Below, in pieces: positions 54,855 through 64,000 of a DNA stretch of 64,000 nt; the stretch's first letter is position 1; every line of letters begins with the position of its first letter. A program made the position numbers and the translations under genes. The DNA is from Charina bottae (taxonomy: Eukaryota > Chordata > Lepidosauria > Squamata > Charinaidae): positions 2,440,001 through 2,504,000 of the forward strand of contig JALMGJ010000014.1 of the NCBI GenBank assembly GCA_023362775.1, in the 5' to 3' direction. The notes below the pieces were generated by a model, which was not told where the DNA came from, made no database searches, and saw only the letters and a list, made by a program, of their open reading frames with translations.

Positions 54855-56429
54855 CTGGTACTTTATGAACTCATTTTTTGAAACTGGACCTTCCACCAAG
54901 CATTGGCCCTCAAAAGAGTTGCAGAAACCCTCCGTGCAAGACACGGTGAATATGGAGCATGAGTTTCACCTATTAACCTTTCCATTTTGCCTTACTTCCA
55001 GTCTTCTCCTCTTCCTGTCTCCTTCTTCTCCTCAAATCAGCAAATAAATCATAAAGGCAGTTGAGACTCACCCCAAAATTGCCACCTATTTTCAGGGGGA
55101 ATGAATGGAAGCCACAGGCTCCTTGCCTCTGTCTGAGATGATGTCATTTGCTTTTAATTCCTTCTTCAAGGCAAGGTTGGGAAGCTGTTTTTCCAGCATG
55201 GAACAGGATGCGTTTAGCTTCCCCTATGCTCGACCGTTCTGCCTAATCATTAGCCTGAGGTTTCTCCACATGAGGCTGATGCTCCATCATGTTTTGCATT
55301 ACCCTCAAATTGATTTGGCAGCTCTTCAGGATCAGCATTTTCCCCCCTCCGCTTATTTTCCCAACCATTTTTGTATCCACCACCTTAATCCTCACTGCTG
55401 ATGCTTTCTAAGGAGCATCAAGGCCGCTGCAAAATCAGTGGCTCTAATTCTTACTGAAATAGCTCTTACTTGTTGCTGATTCAATCAACCTAGTATGTAA
55501 TAACCCGCCTCTGCCAGATAATACTCTCCAGAATGAGATCAAATTGTTTTGCATTTTCTCCTGCCCGAAGAAATGATCTTCCTTGTAAGCCCAGGTGGCT
55601 TTTGCTAGTGAGAGTTCTCCCAAACGTATCAGAAGGTTTTCTATCACTGTATTTTGCTTTGGCATCCTGGCAGCAATCCTTGGAATTAAGAGCTAGGCTT
55701 GCATAGCAATTGCATCCTTCAACTTGGATTTTTTTTCTACAAAATGTAAGAATTGTCCTGCATGAGCAAATTGAAAGCCCATCTGTTGCTGCATTCCTGT
55801 GATGTCCAGCAAGATCCTTTCCTAGGTGGAAGCAAAGGCTTTCTCCTGTCATTTATCCCCCACAAAAAGCTTTTGTAGAGAGATTGTCCTTGAATATGGA
55901 GGTTCCATTTTCTCATTGTGGCGAATAGCCACTGATAACCTCCATTATGGCCTGCATTTAAGCATTAGACGAGGCTGAGAACTGGTGACCAGTGAAGCTT
56001 CCTGGTGGTCTTTCTGGCTGATAATGTCTAGTCCCACTCCCTCATATTTTGCCTCCCCCCCATTCTTCATCCTCTCTCATTTTACTTTGACAAATGAAAG
56101 CATGTTTGTGGGGGGTGATGGTGGTTATGGAGGCGGATTTTCAATATTCCTCCCTCCAGATGGCTGACTCTTTTGTGGTTGCAACAGGCAGGGCTCTGCT
56201 TGGGGCTACTAAATGTTGTTGCCTTTTGTTTTTGAAGATAGATAACTTTATTATTTGTTTTTATTGTAAGCTACTTTGTGTGTTTCCTAGAGAAGTGACT
56301 AATAAGCTTTTTGTGTATATACAACTGTTACCTACATGATTCAAGCCATTCAGATTAAAGTTGGAAGGAAGTGGCACTTTGGAAAACAATGAGCTTTCAG
56401 GGATCCTGTTTCCTGGTAACTAGGTGGAT
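54855..56429. other. No recognised feature
   Basis: About 1.6 kb of unique-looking sequence. The 120-codon - frame at 55490-55852 resembles no known protein. Confidence 0.4.
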
Positions 56430-56600
56430 ATTCCTGTGTAGTTTTCTTCACAACTAGATGGAAGTCGTTTGTCGTTGTCTTCTGCTGAGAGTTTTGGTTG
56501 GATGTCCCAGTTTAGCCTGATTCCCTGGCAGGGTTCCACCCAAGTATTTACTACTTACTAGGTCTGACCATGTTGGCCTTTGAAAGATCAACCAAGTTCA
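56430..56600 (-). mobile_element. 5S-rRNA-derived SINE, antisense, copy 6
   Basis: ccacccaagtatttactact and taggtctgaccatgttggcc mirror the 5S rRNA 3' half; tgtagttttcttcacaacta mirrors the tail. Confidence 0.55.
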
Positions 56601-56604
56601 GGTA

Positions 56605-57830
56605 AACATGACCATCTGTTGATGGGCAAGGTAAATAACCATGATAATAATGTTTGTGATACCCAAAAGTGTGATTGGAGACATGCTCATCGCTGCTTGA
56701 ATTAAGAAGCAAGGGGCAGGAACTTCTTAATATAGTTGATGTTTAATTCCTCTTGGATTTATTTGGTTTGGTCCCTTTCACTGATTAAAAAAAATGTATA
56801 GTACTGAACACACACACACACTTTTATACTGCTTTAAACTGAATTGTCAGTTGCCCTTGCTTGTTCCTTTGGATCCCTTGCTTTAAAAGTAGAAATGAGA
56901 TCTTCAGATGCCTTAGTTTTAGTCAAAGCATGCTTCCCCAATAGCTTAAAAATAAAGTAGAGAAGGAAAGGGATTTCAGACACCCTTCCTTCTCCCATTC
57001 CAGCCCATCCTGGTAATTCATGCATTGAGCATATCCAGGGGCTGGATTGCTCCATCTGAGTGTGCAGAGCATCCATGGAAGTTAATCATATTTAATCTGT
57101 AACTGTCAGAGAGCATCAAGGCTAGCAAAACTGCTGTTCAGCAAAGTTGTAAGTCTCTGTGCATTCACAGGCTAGCCTGACTGTGTGTGTGTGTGTATGT
57201 ATGTGCCTCTCATTAACACACCGGCCTTAGTAAATTCCAGCTCTGTCCTGCTGTTTTGTCAATAACTTAGAAAGTTTTGGAATTGCTGCCTCAACGACTT
57301 CAAATAATACATTGCTCTGTAAGCCAATTCAGCTTAGTTAGCCACCACTTTTCTCAAGTGCTGGTGGCATTGCGTTGGAAACTCGTCAGCTCACACACAA
57401 CCACAGTCTGGATCTGCAAGTCAAATCTTAGTAATTAGAAAAAAGTGTGGAACCCTCCAGGCACATCTGCATTGCTTTAAAACCTCATCCCACTCCTGTT
57501 CATTTTATAGTACATTTTGGGTTGGGGTGGGGGGCATTTTCCTTATTTATGGCACAGCATGGGAGAGAGGAATTAAGACAGCAGATGCAGAAAGTTGGAG
57601 GTTTGGACCCCAAATGGGGTGGGTGGGCTGGTCCTGCCACTCTTGCGGGGAGGACAGAGGGGGAGCTGTCCAACAAAGGAGCTGCTGAACGAGGGAAGAG
57701 AACAACCCGTTCCCTGCAGACTGAGCAATTTCATCTGTTTTAAGAAATAGATTTGCATCCTCCCTTTCCTCTTTGCATCATCAACAAAAACTAAAATATC
57801 AAAAACAAGGTTGTTGATAAAAGAAAAAAA
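56605..57830. other. No recognised gene
   Basis: Short CA run at 56811-56820 and a TG run at 57182-57195; otherwise unique-looking. Confidence 0.4.
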
Positions 57831-57831
57831 T

Positions 57832-57898
<67 letters not shown>

Positions 57899-57900
57899 GT
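57832..57900. repeat. (TGTATG)n hexamer microsatellite
   Basis: About 11 units ending 3-4 bp before the SINE head. Confidence 0.95.
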
Positions 57901-57903
57901 ACT

Positions 57904-58236
57904 AGGGGCGCAGTGGCTCAGCGGGTAAGACACCAGGCTTGTCGATCGGAAGGTCGCAAGTTCAGAGGTTCGAATCCCTAGCCCCGCGTGACGGAGTAAG
58001 CTCCCGCACTCGCCCCAGCTCTTGGCAACCTAGCAATTTGAAAGCATGCAAATGCAAGTAGATAAATAGGTACCACTTTGGTGGGATGGTAACAGCGTTC
58101 CATGTGCATCATGCTGGCCACATGACTGTGGAAACGTCTTCGGACAACTCTGGCTCTTCGGCTAACAAACGGAGATGAGCACCGGCCCCTAGAGTCGGAC
58201 ACGACTGTGCGGGGGAACCTTTACCTTTACCTATAT
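57904..58236 (+). mobile_element. tRNA-derived SINE, copy 5
   Basis: A box tggctcagcgg, B box ggttcgaatcc, RTE-like 3' segment, tail acctttacctttaccta. It lies between TATG-rich sequence on both sides, so no unambiguous TSD can be read. The usual cacaaatgtg part before the tail is shortened. Confidence 0.88.
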
Positions 58237-58300
58237 GTATATATTATATATAATACGTAACATTTCGGTGAAGAGGGCATACTGTGGATTTCCTCCCCCG

Positions 58301-58301
<1 letters not shown>

Positions 58302-58332
<31 letters not shown>
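58302..58332. repeat. (CA)n microsatellite
   Basis: About 15 CA units. Confidence 0.95.
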
Positions 58333-58334
<2 letters not shown>

Positions 58335-58889
58335 TTCAAGATGTGAAGTGGGGGCCTGGAAGTAGCTCTTTTCAGTTGTAGCTCCCTTGCTCTTAAACAA
58401 CTTGTCTTCAACGTTTGTCTTCTCCCTGGTCCCTCCAAAGAAGAATTAAGGAAATGGCCTTTTTAATATTTTGATGTGAATTGCAGTGGTTCTTTCTTTT
58501 TTTATCTTATCATCTAACATCTATTATAATCTATCATCTATTACCTTATATTCAACTTTGGATGGAAAGTTAAATAATCTTATATTTGTAATACACTGAC
58601 ATCCCAAATGGCAATTGAAACTGATAGAATGTTTACTTCCCTCTTTTTATGTTCAACACTTTGAGATTTTTAAATAATTGAATGTTAATAACTTTTAATC
58701 ATATCATATAAACATCGCTGCACTGAAATCTGTATTGAAATAATAGAATGTATCATGATTTGCAACATTATAATAAAAGGGGAAAAAATGGGGGGAAAGA
58801 GAAAATGGTCTTTCAACGTGCCTTCATGGCAGGGGGTCCGATCGTTGGCAGCTGCTGCTGGGATGGTTTTTTTTTTAGAATTAGATTAT
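58335..58889. other. No recognised feature
   Basis: AT-rich, with repeated atctattataatctatcat words near 58518-58540. Confidence 0.4.
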
Positions 58890-59010
58890 TAGATGTTTCT
58901 GTGATGATCTGGATGCTGTTAACTTGTATTTTGCTGTTTTATTGATGTAAGCCACCTAGAATCAAGGTCAAATTGGCAGCATACAAATGTAGTTAAATGA
59001 ATGAATCAAT
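58890..59010 (+). mobile_element. L2-type LINE 3' end, decayed
   Basis: gtaagccacctagaatcaag ... ttggcagcatacaaatgtag then a GAATGAATCA tail follows the L2-type 3' terminus order. Confidence 0.55.
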
Positions 59011-59668
59011 CTAAAATGAATCAATTCAAAGGAGACTTTAAAGGCAGGGAATGATCAAGTCCTCCCCTGTCTCGGAGTTCCCGTTCTGGAGCAATGTTGG
59101 TGAGGACCATTTTCCAAGAACTTGGCAATCAGTCAGGGAAGTAGGGCTATCTTCAGAAAAGTATTTCTTACAGTTCTTAATGTCAGGTTTGTCACAGAAA
59201 GGTGGTGTTTCAGGCAGACAGGCCCTAAGACAATTATTGCTGCTGGAAAACAGTTGACCACCATTACAGTTCTTTCACAATCAGCAAGATGTTAACCTGG
59301 CACCAGGCAGATTTAACAACCGAGCTGCCTCATTTTAAACCAACTGAACTTCCAAATGCTCTCCAAGGATAAGCCCATCATCATGCACATAGTTGTAGTT
59401 TGGCTGAGATGCATTCAGGACATGGATAACTGCTGCCAAGTTCAACCAGCTTATAGTTGCCCTGTTACAGAATCCCTTCTAGAATGCCAGACAGCAGCCT
59501 GATCCAAAGCACCGGGTAGATATGTTTTCCACTTCCCAAGAAAGACTTAATGATGGGATCCTCCAGACGCCTTTAATTATGACCTCTCGAAACAGTTTAA
59601 GCAAACCTGCCCAAAGGTCTAGAATTCCCAACCAGTCTATTTATCTCAAAATACTACAGCAATATTAT
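59011..59668. other. No recognised feature
   Basis: Unique-looking sequence. Confidence 0.4.
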
Positions 59669-60466
59669 TTATATACTACTAAAACTCTTGTGTTTGTTTG
59701 TCTGTTTGTAACCTTCAATTGGGTGAAACGGTGCATCATAGGGCAACAATTTTTGAACCAAGGTACCTCAAATGGGCTAACTTACAGAATGCATCCAAAA
59801 TCTGGGACCCATTACTCCCATGGGATTGAAATTTGGCAAAGTTGTGGCTGCTTCAGCACTACTGCACCTTCTGACTACACTTCCCAGAAACCCGTAGGTT
59901 GCATGGTGCAAGGGAAGATAGGAGGGGCATATCCCTGCCCTCTTTCCTGCCTCCCTCTGGCCCCTGCACCCAGTCAGCTGGTGGCAAGGCCTGATGGGCG
60001 GGCGGCGATTGGCTGCTTTGGAACTGAGGCCAAAATTTGAAATCTCTTAATGGCAGTGGGCAGTGACAGAAGGACGAAGGAGTGACTCAGATGCCTCCTG
60101 CTGAGGTAGGGTTAGCTGGGGGGCGCTGGGGGCCAACAGGTGACCCCTCTTCCTCCCTGGAGGAAGGGGGCCCTTGGGGACATGCTGGGATGGGGAGTGG
60201 GGGTGCAGTTTTCCTCGTGGTCCATGGCTCCCTTTGTTCCCCCTCCCCCCAACAAAGTGGTAGGGAGTTCCGCAGGTCAGCTGAGGAGGAGATTTCCGAC
60301 ACTCCCTGTCAGCTTCCCACAAGCAAAGTCAATGGGGAATCTGGCATGAAGTCGGAAGCCACTTCCATTCCCACTGCTTTTTTGCCCGCCCATGGTCATT
60401 TTGTTTCTCTGTTTAGGTAAGGAAATATCTCTGAAAGGATGACCCAACAGGTCACCGGTTGTCTAG
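59669..60466 (+). mobile_element. Possible non-autonomous Helitron (798 bp)
   Basis: The 5' part, atatactactaaaactcttg followed by a tttgtttgtctgtttgtaac stretch, resembles starts of vertebrate Helitrons, though the first two bases are TT rather than TC. The 3' end has a short palindrome, caacaggtcaccggttg, one base before CTAG (60463-60466) and then T, as in the Helitron hairpin-CTRR-T rule. No Rep/helicase coding sequence is present. The interior 60040-60420 is GC-richer than its surroundings and may be captured sequence. Confidence 0.5.
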
Positions 60467-61905
60467 TAATTGCTAAAGCCCAGTGTAATAACCCATCGAG
60501 CTAAGAATGTTTTTCTCCAGCCTGGGTCCTCCTGTGTTGGCTGACTGTTTGGGGAGCCACAATTCCAGCAGTTCTGGAGGGTAGGAAATCTTTAATGAAA
60601 ATCTTGTGATCACCAAGTTAAATTTTCTTTCATATTCTTCCAAAGCTAGACGTTGCGTGTGTTTTACATGCTACGTGTACAAGAAAAAACACAGCAGCAA
60701 CCTTCACATCTAGATAAGATCCATTGTTGCAAGTCAGAAGCAAAATCCCTGAAATAAGATCATGTTCTTGTTTTTCCTGCAGCGGCGAGTTGTTCTGAAG
60801 TAATGCAATTTTTTATTTTTACTTTTGCAAAATCCTGCAAAATGCCTTCGACAAACAAAATCAAAGCAACGTAATTTATTCTCTCTCCCCTCCTTCACCT
60901 CCACCCACCTGCCCTAATAACCAAGCTTGAAGGTTTATTGGAAGTTGGAAAGTTCCCTATGTGAATTAGCCCCCCAAAAGGCATGCATTTACATCTGCTC
61001 TTCCCAGCAGAGGCCCCAAAGTTAACCCATGCGTCCTCCCCCCCCCCCACTTCTGTCACCAATAAGGCTTAATTAAGAGGCGGGTAAATTCTTAAACACA
61101 GAGTGAAAGGCACTGTGTTTTGGGAGGGACTGTTCTGTTAATTTGCATGTCTTAATTACATGTAATTAACATAATACGCATATAATTTTCAGGACCATGG
61201 TGAATGCCAAACCACAGCTGGTAATCTTTCAAAGTTTATTCTTAAAATCATGAATCTTAGGGCAGAACAGCTTCGTATTTTACCCTTTCTGGTGCAGAAG
61301 GGGGGGATCCTGACCTATATTTGATCACGTGCAAGATTGTAGACTGGTAAAACATGAGTGTGCTAAATGAGACTTTGTATGTGAGGGATAGAGATACATT
61401 TGTTGTATTCTTACCGTGTTACAACCCATCCAACACGCCTCATTTTTTCCAGAGCATCAGTATGTTTCTGTCCATGTGCAAATAACCTGTGGCGTTTTCT
61501 CCTCTGCATTCGCTTGTATCAGCTGATACACTTTGGCTTGATATGCCAACAATTTTACCCTCCTGGTCAATAGATTCATTTTTCCGAGCTGATAATATAC
61601 ACCGTTTAGTTCTCCTATTGCAAACAGTTCTGAGTCTTACTTCCCTTCCCATTTCTACCTTCTTCATTCAAGAATGCATTAAGGAGACAGAGAGGGGAAC
61701 TCCCAGAGAGGCCCTGTTTTTCAGGTCCTCTCTGGAACGTCATCTCAATCTCGGGCAAGACAATTATCAATAAGTAGCTTGCAAAGTGTGGAAGGAGTTA
61801 GTTGACCAATGAGAGTTATTTTAACCCCAGATTTAAAACTATCTGGATCTAAATCTAACCCTTTCTTGGTTAGATGGGTCATTTGCTTATGAGAAAAAAC
61901 GTTAG
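60467..61905. other. No recognised gene; possible regulatory AT-rich patch
   Basis: Unique-looking sequence. A poly-C run lies at about 61038-61048. A homeodomain-like AT-rich patch lies at 61138-61190 (listed separately). Confidence 0.4.
61138..61190. promoter_or_regulatory. Possible homeodomain/POU site cluster (speculative)
   Basis: ttaatttgcatg (octamer-like ATTTGCAT), then the perfect 18-bp palindrome ttaattacatgtaattaa at 61152-61169 with two TAATTA-type cores, then acgcatataat. Such clusters occur in non-coding enhancers, but AT-rich DNA gives them by chance too. Confidence 0.25.
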
Positions 61906-61908
61906 AGC

Positions 61909-61978
61909 AACGTTTTTTCAAACTTGGCAAGGTTAAGATATGTGGACTTCAACTCACAGAATTCTGCAGCCAGCATGG
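61909..61978. mobile_element. hAT-like MITE family 1, half copy
   Basis: acttggcaaggttaagatat, gtggacttcaactcacagaa, ttctgcagccagcatg match the left half of the 880-1005 element. The right half is missing. Confidence 0.6.
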
Positions 61979-62006
61979 AGCCAAGCTGAAGTAAGATTAT
62001 AAGCAC

Positions 62007-62055
62007 AGTTGTGGTTTCACTTAGCAACCGCTTTGCTTAATCACCAAGTTGCTGG
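62007..62055 (-). mobile_element. Tc1/mariner-like MITE end fragment
   Basis: tcacttagcaaccgctttgc matches the right-hand part of the copy at 31866-32238; no TIR is left. Confidence 0.45.
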
Positions 62056-62059
62056 TCCC

Positions 62060-62357
62060 AACAATCGCTCTTACAATCAGGAAAATCCTCCTGGTTATCT
62101 TATCATCCTGCCTGTCCTTCCTTTGAATTCCAAACCATGAGTCCTTGTCCTGCTCTCGGTTACACAGGGGGCAAACCTTTACAGGTTTCCAAACCACCAT
62201 GCTATGTTGCCTTAAACTTCCCTTTCGTAAACTCAGTTTTATGCTCAGTTCCTTTAAGAGTTCCTCATAGAGCTTAGGTTCCAGCCTCCAGTAGCTTTTC
62301 TTCTGAACCCACTCCAACTGGACACAGTGCTTAAAGTACAGTCTAACCAGCACAGAA
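62060..62357 (-). mobile_element. CR1-type LINE ORF2 C-terminal remnant, antisense
   Basis: On the - strand the frame reads LVRLYFKHCVQLEWV (family form LVRPHLEYCVQFW) and LYEELLKELSIKLSLRKGSL (family form YEERLRELGLFSLEKRRLR), the order seen at the CR1 C-terminus. It is unusually open for its divergence, which makes a long chance frame together with the neighbouring MITE. Confidence 0.6.
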
Positions 62358-62359
62358 TA

Positions 62360-62764
62360 CAGGTAGTCTTCGTTTAACAACCAACCACAATTGGGACCAG
62401 AGTTTCGGTTGCTAAGCAAAGCGGTCATTAAGCAAATCTGACCCAATTTTACGACCTTTTTTGCGGCAGTCATTAAGCAAATCACCGTGGGCATTATGTG
62501 AACCACATGGTCATTAAGCGAATCACGTGGTTCCCCATTGATTTTGCTTGCCAGAAGCTGGCTTGGAAGGTCGAAAATGGCAATAGCATGACCACGGGAC
62601 CCTGCAACGTGATAAATGAGAACCAGTTGCCAAGTGCCCAAATCGTGACTGCGGGGACGCTGCGACGGTCATAAGTGTGAGAACCGGTCATAAGTCATTT
62701 TTTTCGACACTGTTGTACGTCTGAACCATCACTAAACAAATGGTTGTTAAGTGAGTTCTACCTG
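62360..62764 (+). mobile_element. Tc1/mariner-like MITE, longest copy (405 bp)
   Basis: TIRs caggtagtcttcg and gagttctacctg, TA at 62358-62359 and 62765-62766. The interior has repeated ggtcattaagcaaatc and aagcgaatcacgtgg units. It lies directly beside the CR1 remnant at 62060-62357, perhaps having inserted into a longer copy. Confidence 0.82.
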
Positions 62765-62766
62765 TA

Positions 62767-63347
62767 CAGCAGAACGGTGATCTGTGATCTGGATGCAATG
62801 CTTCTGTTCACGCAACCCCAAATTGCTCTGGTTTTCATAGCTGCTGCGCCAACGGGCTTGCTCATGTTCAGTTGCCCAATAGTACCCTCACAGCTTTGTT
62901 GTAATTACTGACGCTTTCCCCGATAGTGTGGGTTTCTTCCTCCCTTCCTCTGCCCTCATTTATCAACTGTCGCCTCAGGACTGTGAGGCTGGTTGGAAAC
63001 TTTTGTAGCTAAAGTTAACAGCCCAGGTTTTTCAACTGTCAGATAGCTCTGTTTTTACTAGGCAGAGATACTCCTTTGTCCTCCTCCAAGCCATCGATCA
63101 TGGCCTTCTCCAGGCTTAATTCAGTCTCCCATCCAGCATTTCCTGACCACCATGAATTTCGCCTCCATTTGTAAAGCTCCAAATGAATTGCAACTGGAGG
63201 CACTTTTTACAGAATCCATTTGTCTCCCGACGCCAGTGATGAAAAGCCTGTTTGGTTAGTGCAAATCATTACGTGTGAAGTTGGAAATTAGATGTGTCAC
63301 CTTAGTAACTTCCAGCCTTTGAAAACTCCAATCTCTACAATGATGCC
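62767..63347. other. No recognised feature
   Basis: Unique-looking sequence. Confidence 0.4.

Positions 63348-63396
<49 letters not shown>
63348..63396. repeat. (AAT)n microsatellite
   Basis: About 16 units. Confidence 0.95.
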
Positions 63397-63398
<2 letters not shown>

Positions 63399-63615
63399 AC
63401 ACACAGAAGCAAAAGCAGGCTCAATTGGTAACAGTAATGCAAATGAAGTTGCATAAGTTTGATGCCCATTTGGTACATGAATACTCTCACACACTCAGAA
63501 TGTTTGAATTAGCCTTTATTTGTTTATATGAGTTAAAGGAGTAGAGAAGGGATGATAAATTTCAGAACAATGCTGGGCAGGTGGAGACAGGGAGATAATA
63601 TGGAAATGTAACTCA

Positions 63616-64000
63616 TTGTGGAGTCCTTGGTGCTCTCTGAGCTTGGTTGTTTGCTTGCAGACATTTCATTACCCAACTAGGTAACCTCATCAGTGCGAGG
63701 GAGTGTGGGGTTTGCTCCCTGTTTATATACAGTGGCTTGCCCTGCCCGTGTTGTTGGGGGTGTGGTTTTCTCCTTGATTCGGGTATTGTTTGTCTGGTGT
63801 CAATCCCTGCTTATCTGGGTGTTGGCTGCTGGAGGAGATTAAACCACAACATATCCTCTCCAGCAGCCAACACCCAGATAAGCAGGGATTCACACCAGGC
63901 AAACAATCAAGCAGGAAACAATACCCGAATCAAGGAACTACCGAGGAGAAAACCACACCCACCAACACGGGCAGGGCAAGCCACTGTATATAAACAGGGA
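63616..64000. mobile_element. PLE-C inverted dimer, right part beyond the window
   Basis: The antisense left arm (63616 to about 63838) begins tgtggagtccttggtgctct, contains the ribozyme (63651-63699), the TATA-like motif (63722-63729) and the gtgtggttttctccttgatt region. After a spacer of about 15 nt the sense right arm starts near 63854 (ctctccagcagccaacaccc) and mirrors the left arm up to the window end, including TATATAAA at 63986-63993. The right-arm ribozyme and right TSD should lie just past 64000. Confidence 0.88.
63651..63699 (-). ncRNA. Hammerhead motif, PLE-C, CTGATGA form
   Basis: On the - strand: CTGATGA (complement of 63687-63693), stem II ggttacc with gggtaat pairing around tagtt, GAAA (complement of 63664-63667), T, then GUC (complement of 63660-63662), the canonical cleavage triplet. 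Stem I: ctcgca before the core pairs with tgcaag after the triplet at 5 of 6 positions. Cleavage is predicted between 63660 and 63659. Confidence 0.75.

Noticed and set aside
59522..60040. 172-codon open frame on the + strand
   Set aside because: It crosses the 5' boundary of the Helitron candidate and resembles no protein family.
62021..62641. 206-codon open frame on the - strand, the longest in the window
   Set aside because: It reads through a Tc1/mariner-like MITE, a CR1 LINE remnant and another MITE piece; the open length is an accident of repeats and no single protein is encoded.

Overview
The window looks like nuclear DNA of a squamate reptile (lizard or snake). No host gene was found: no open frame resembles a conserved host protein, no exon series is visible, and the longest frames are chance readings of repeats. 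The window is probably intronic or intergenic. The squamate call rests on the repeat mix. It holds five copies of a tRNA-derived SINE with a perfect Pol III B box and an ACCTTT tail (Sauria-SINE type), several BovB/RTE LINE 3' ends, CR1 and L2 LINE remains, 5S-rRNA-derived SINE pieces, hAT and Tc1/mariner-like MITEs, a probable Helitron and two solo LTRs.

The most interesting content is a set of Penelope-like retroelement (PLE) insertions of three families, called PLE-A, PLE-B and PLE-C here. Each family carries a hammerhead-ribozyme-like core: CUGA(A/U)GA, a stem II hairpin, GAAA, then a very short stem III. PLE-C shows the canonical GUC cleavage triplet and a paired stem I. Five insertions are inverted dimers: two copies head to head, with both 3' ends facing outward. 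The four whose flanks lie inside the window each sit as one unit between 12-13 bp target-site duplications. In each, one outer end is 32-38 nt longer than the other. A PLE-C copy at 32994-33531 keeps the end of the endonuclease reading frame, and its TGA stop lies inside the ribozyme core.

Layout: 1-9.6 kb is mostly unrecognised sequence with a MITE, a SINE and LINE scraps. 9.6-14.5 kb holds a PLE-A copy, MITEs, an L2 LINE remnant and a SINE. 14.5-24 kb holds a solo LTR, CR1 remains, a 5S SINE and two PLE-A palindromes, one inside an older SINE. 24-34 kb holds BovB and CR1 pieces, PLE-B and PLE-C copies, a Tc1/mariner-like MITE and a PLE-A palindrome. 34-39 kb is rich in hAT elements, one nested in a solo LTR. 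39-48 kb holds LINE tails, 5S SINEs, the 435-bp PLE-A palindrome, the PLE-B palindrome, two SINEs and a BovB copy with a 12-bp duplication. 48-64 kb is sparser: PLE-C fragments, CR1 remains, a SINE, the Helitron candidate, a MITE cluster and a PLE-C palindrome cut by the window end.

Family names come from recognising sequence by eye; no database search was run. TSDs, TIRs, Pol III boxes, ribozyme cores and palindromes were read directly from the sequence.
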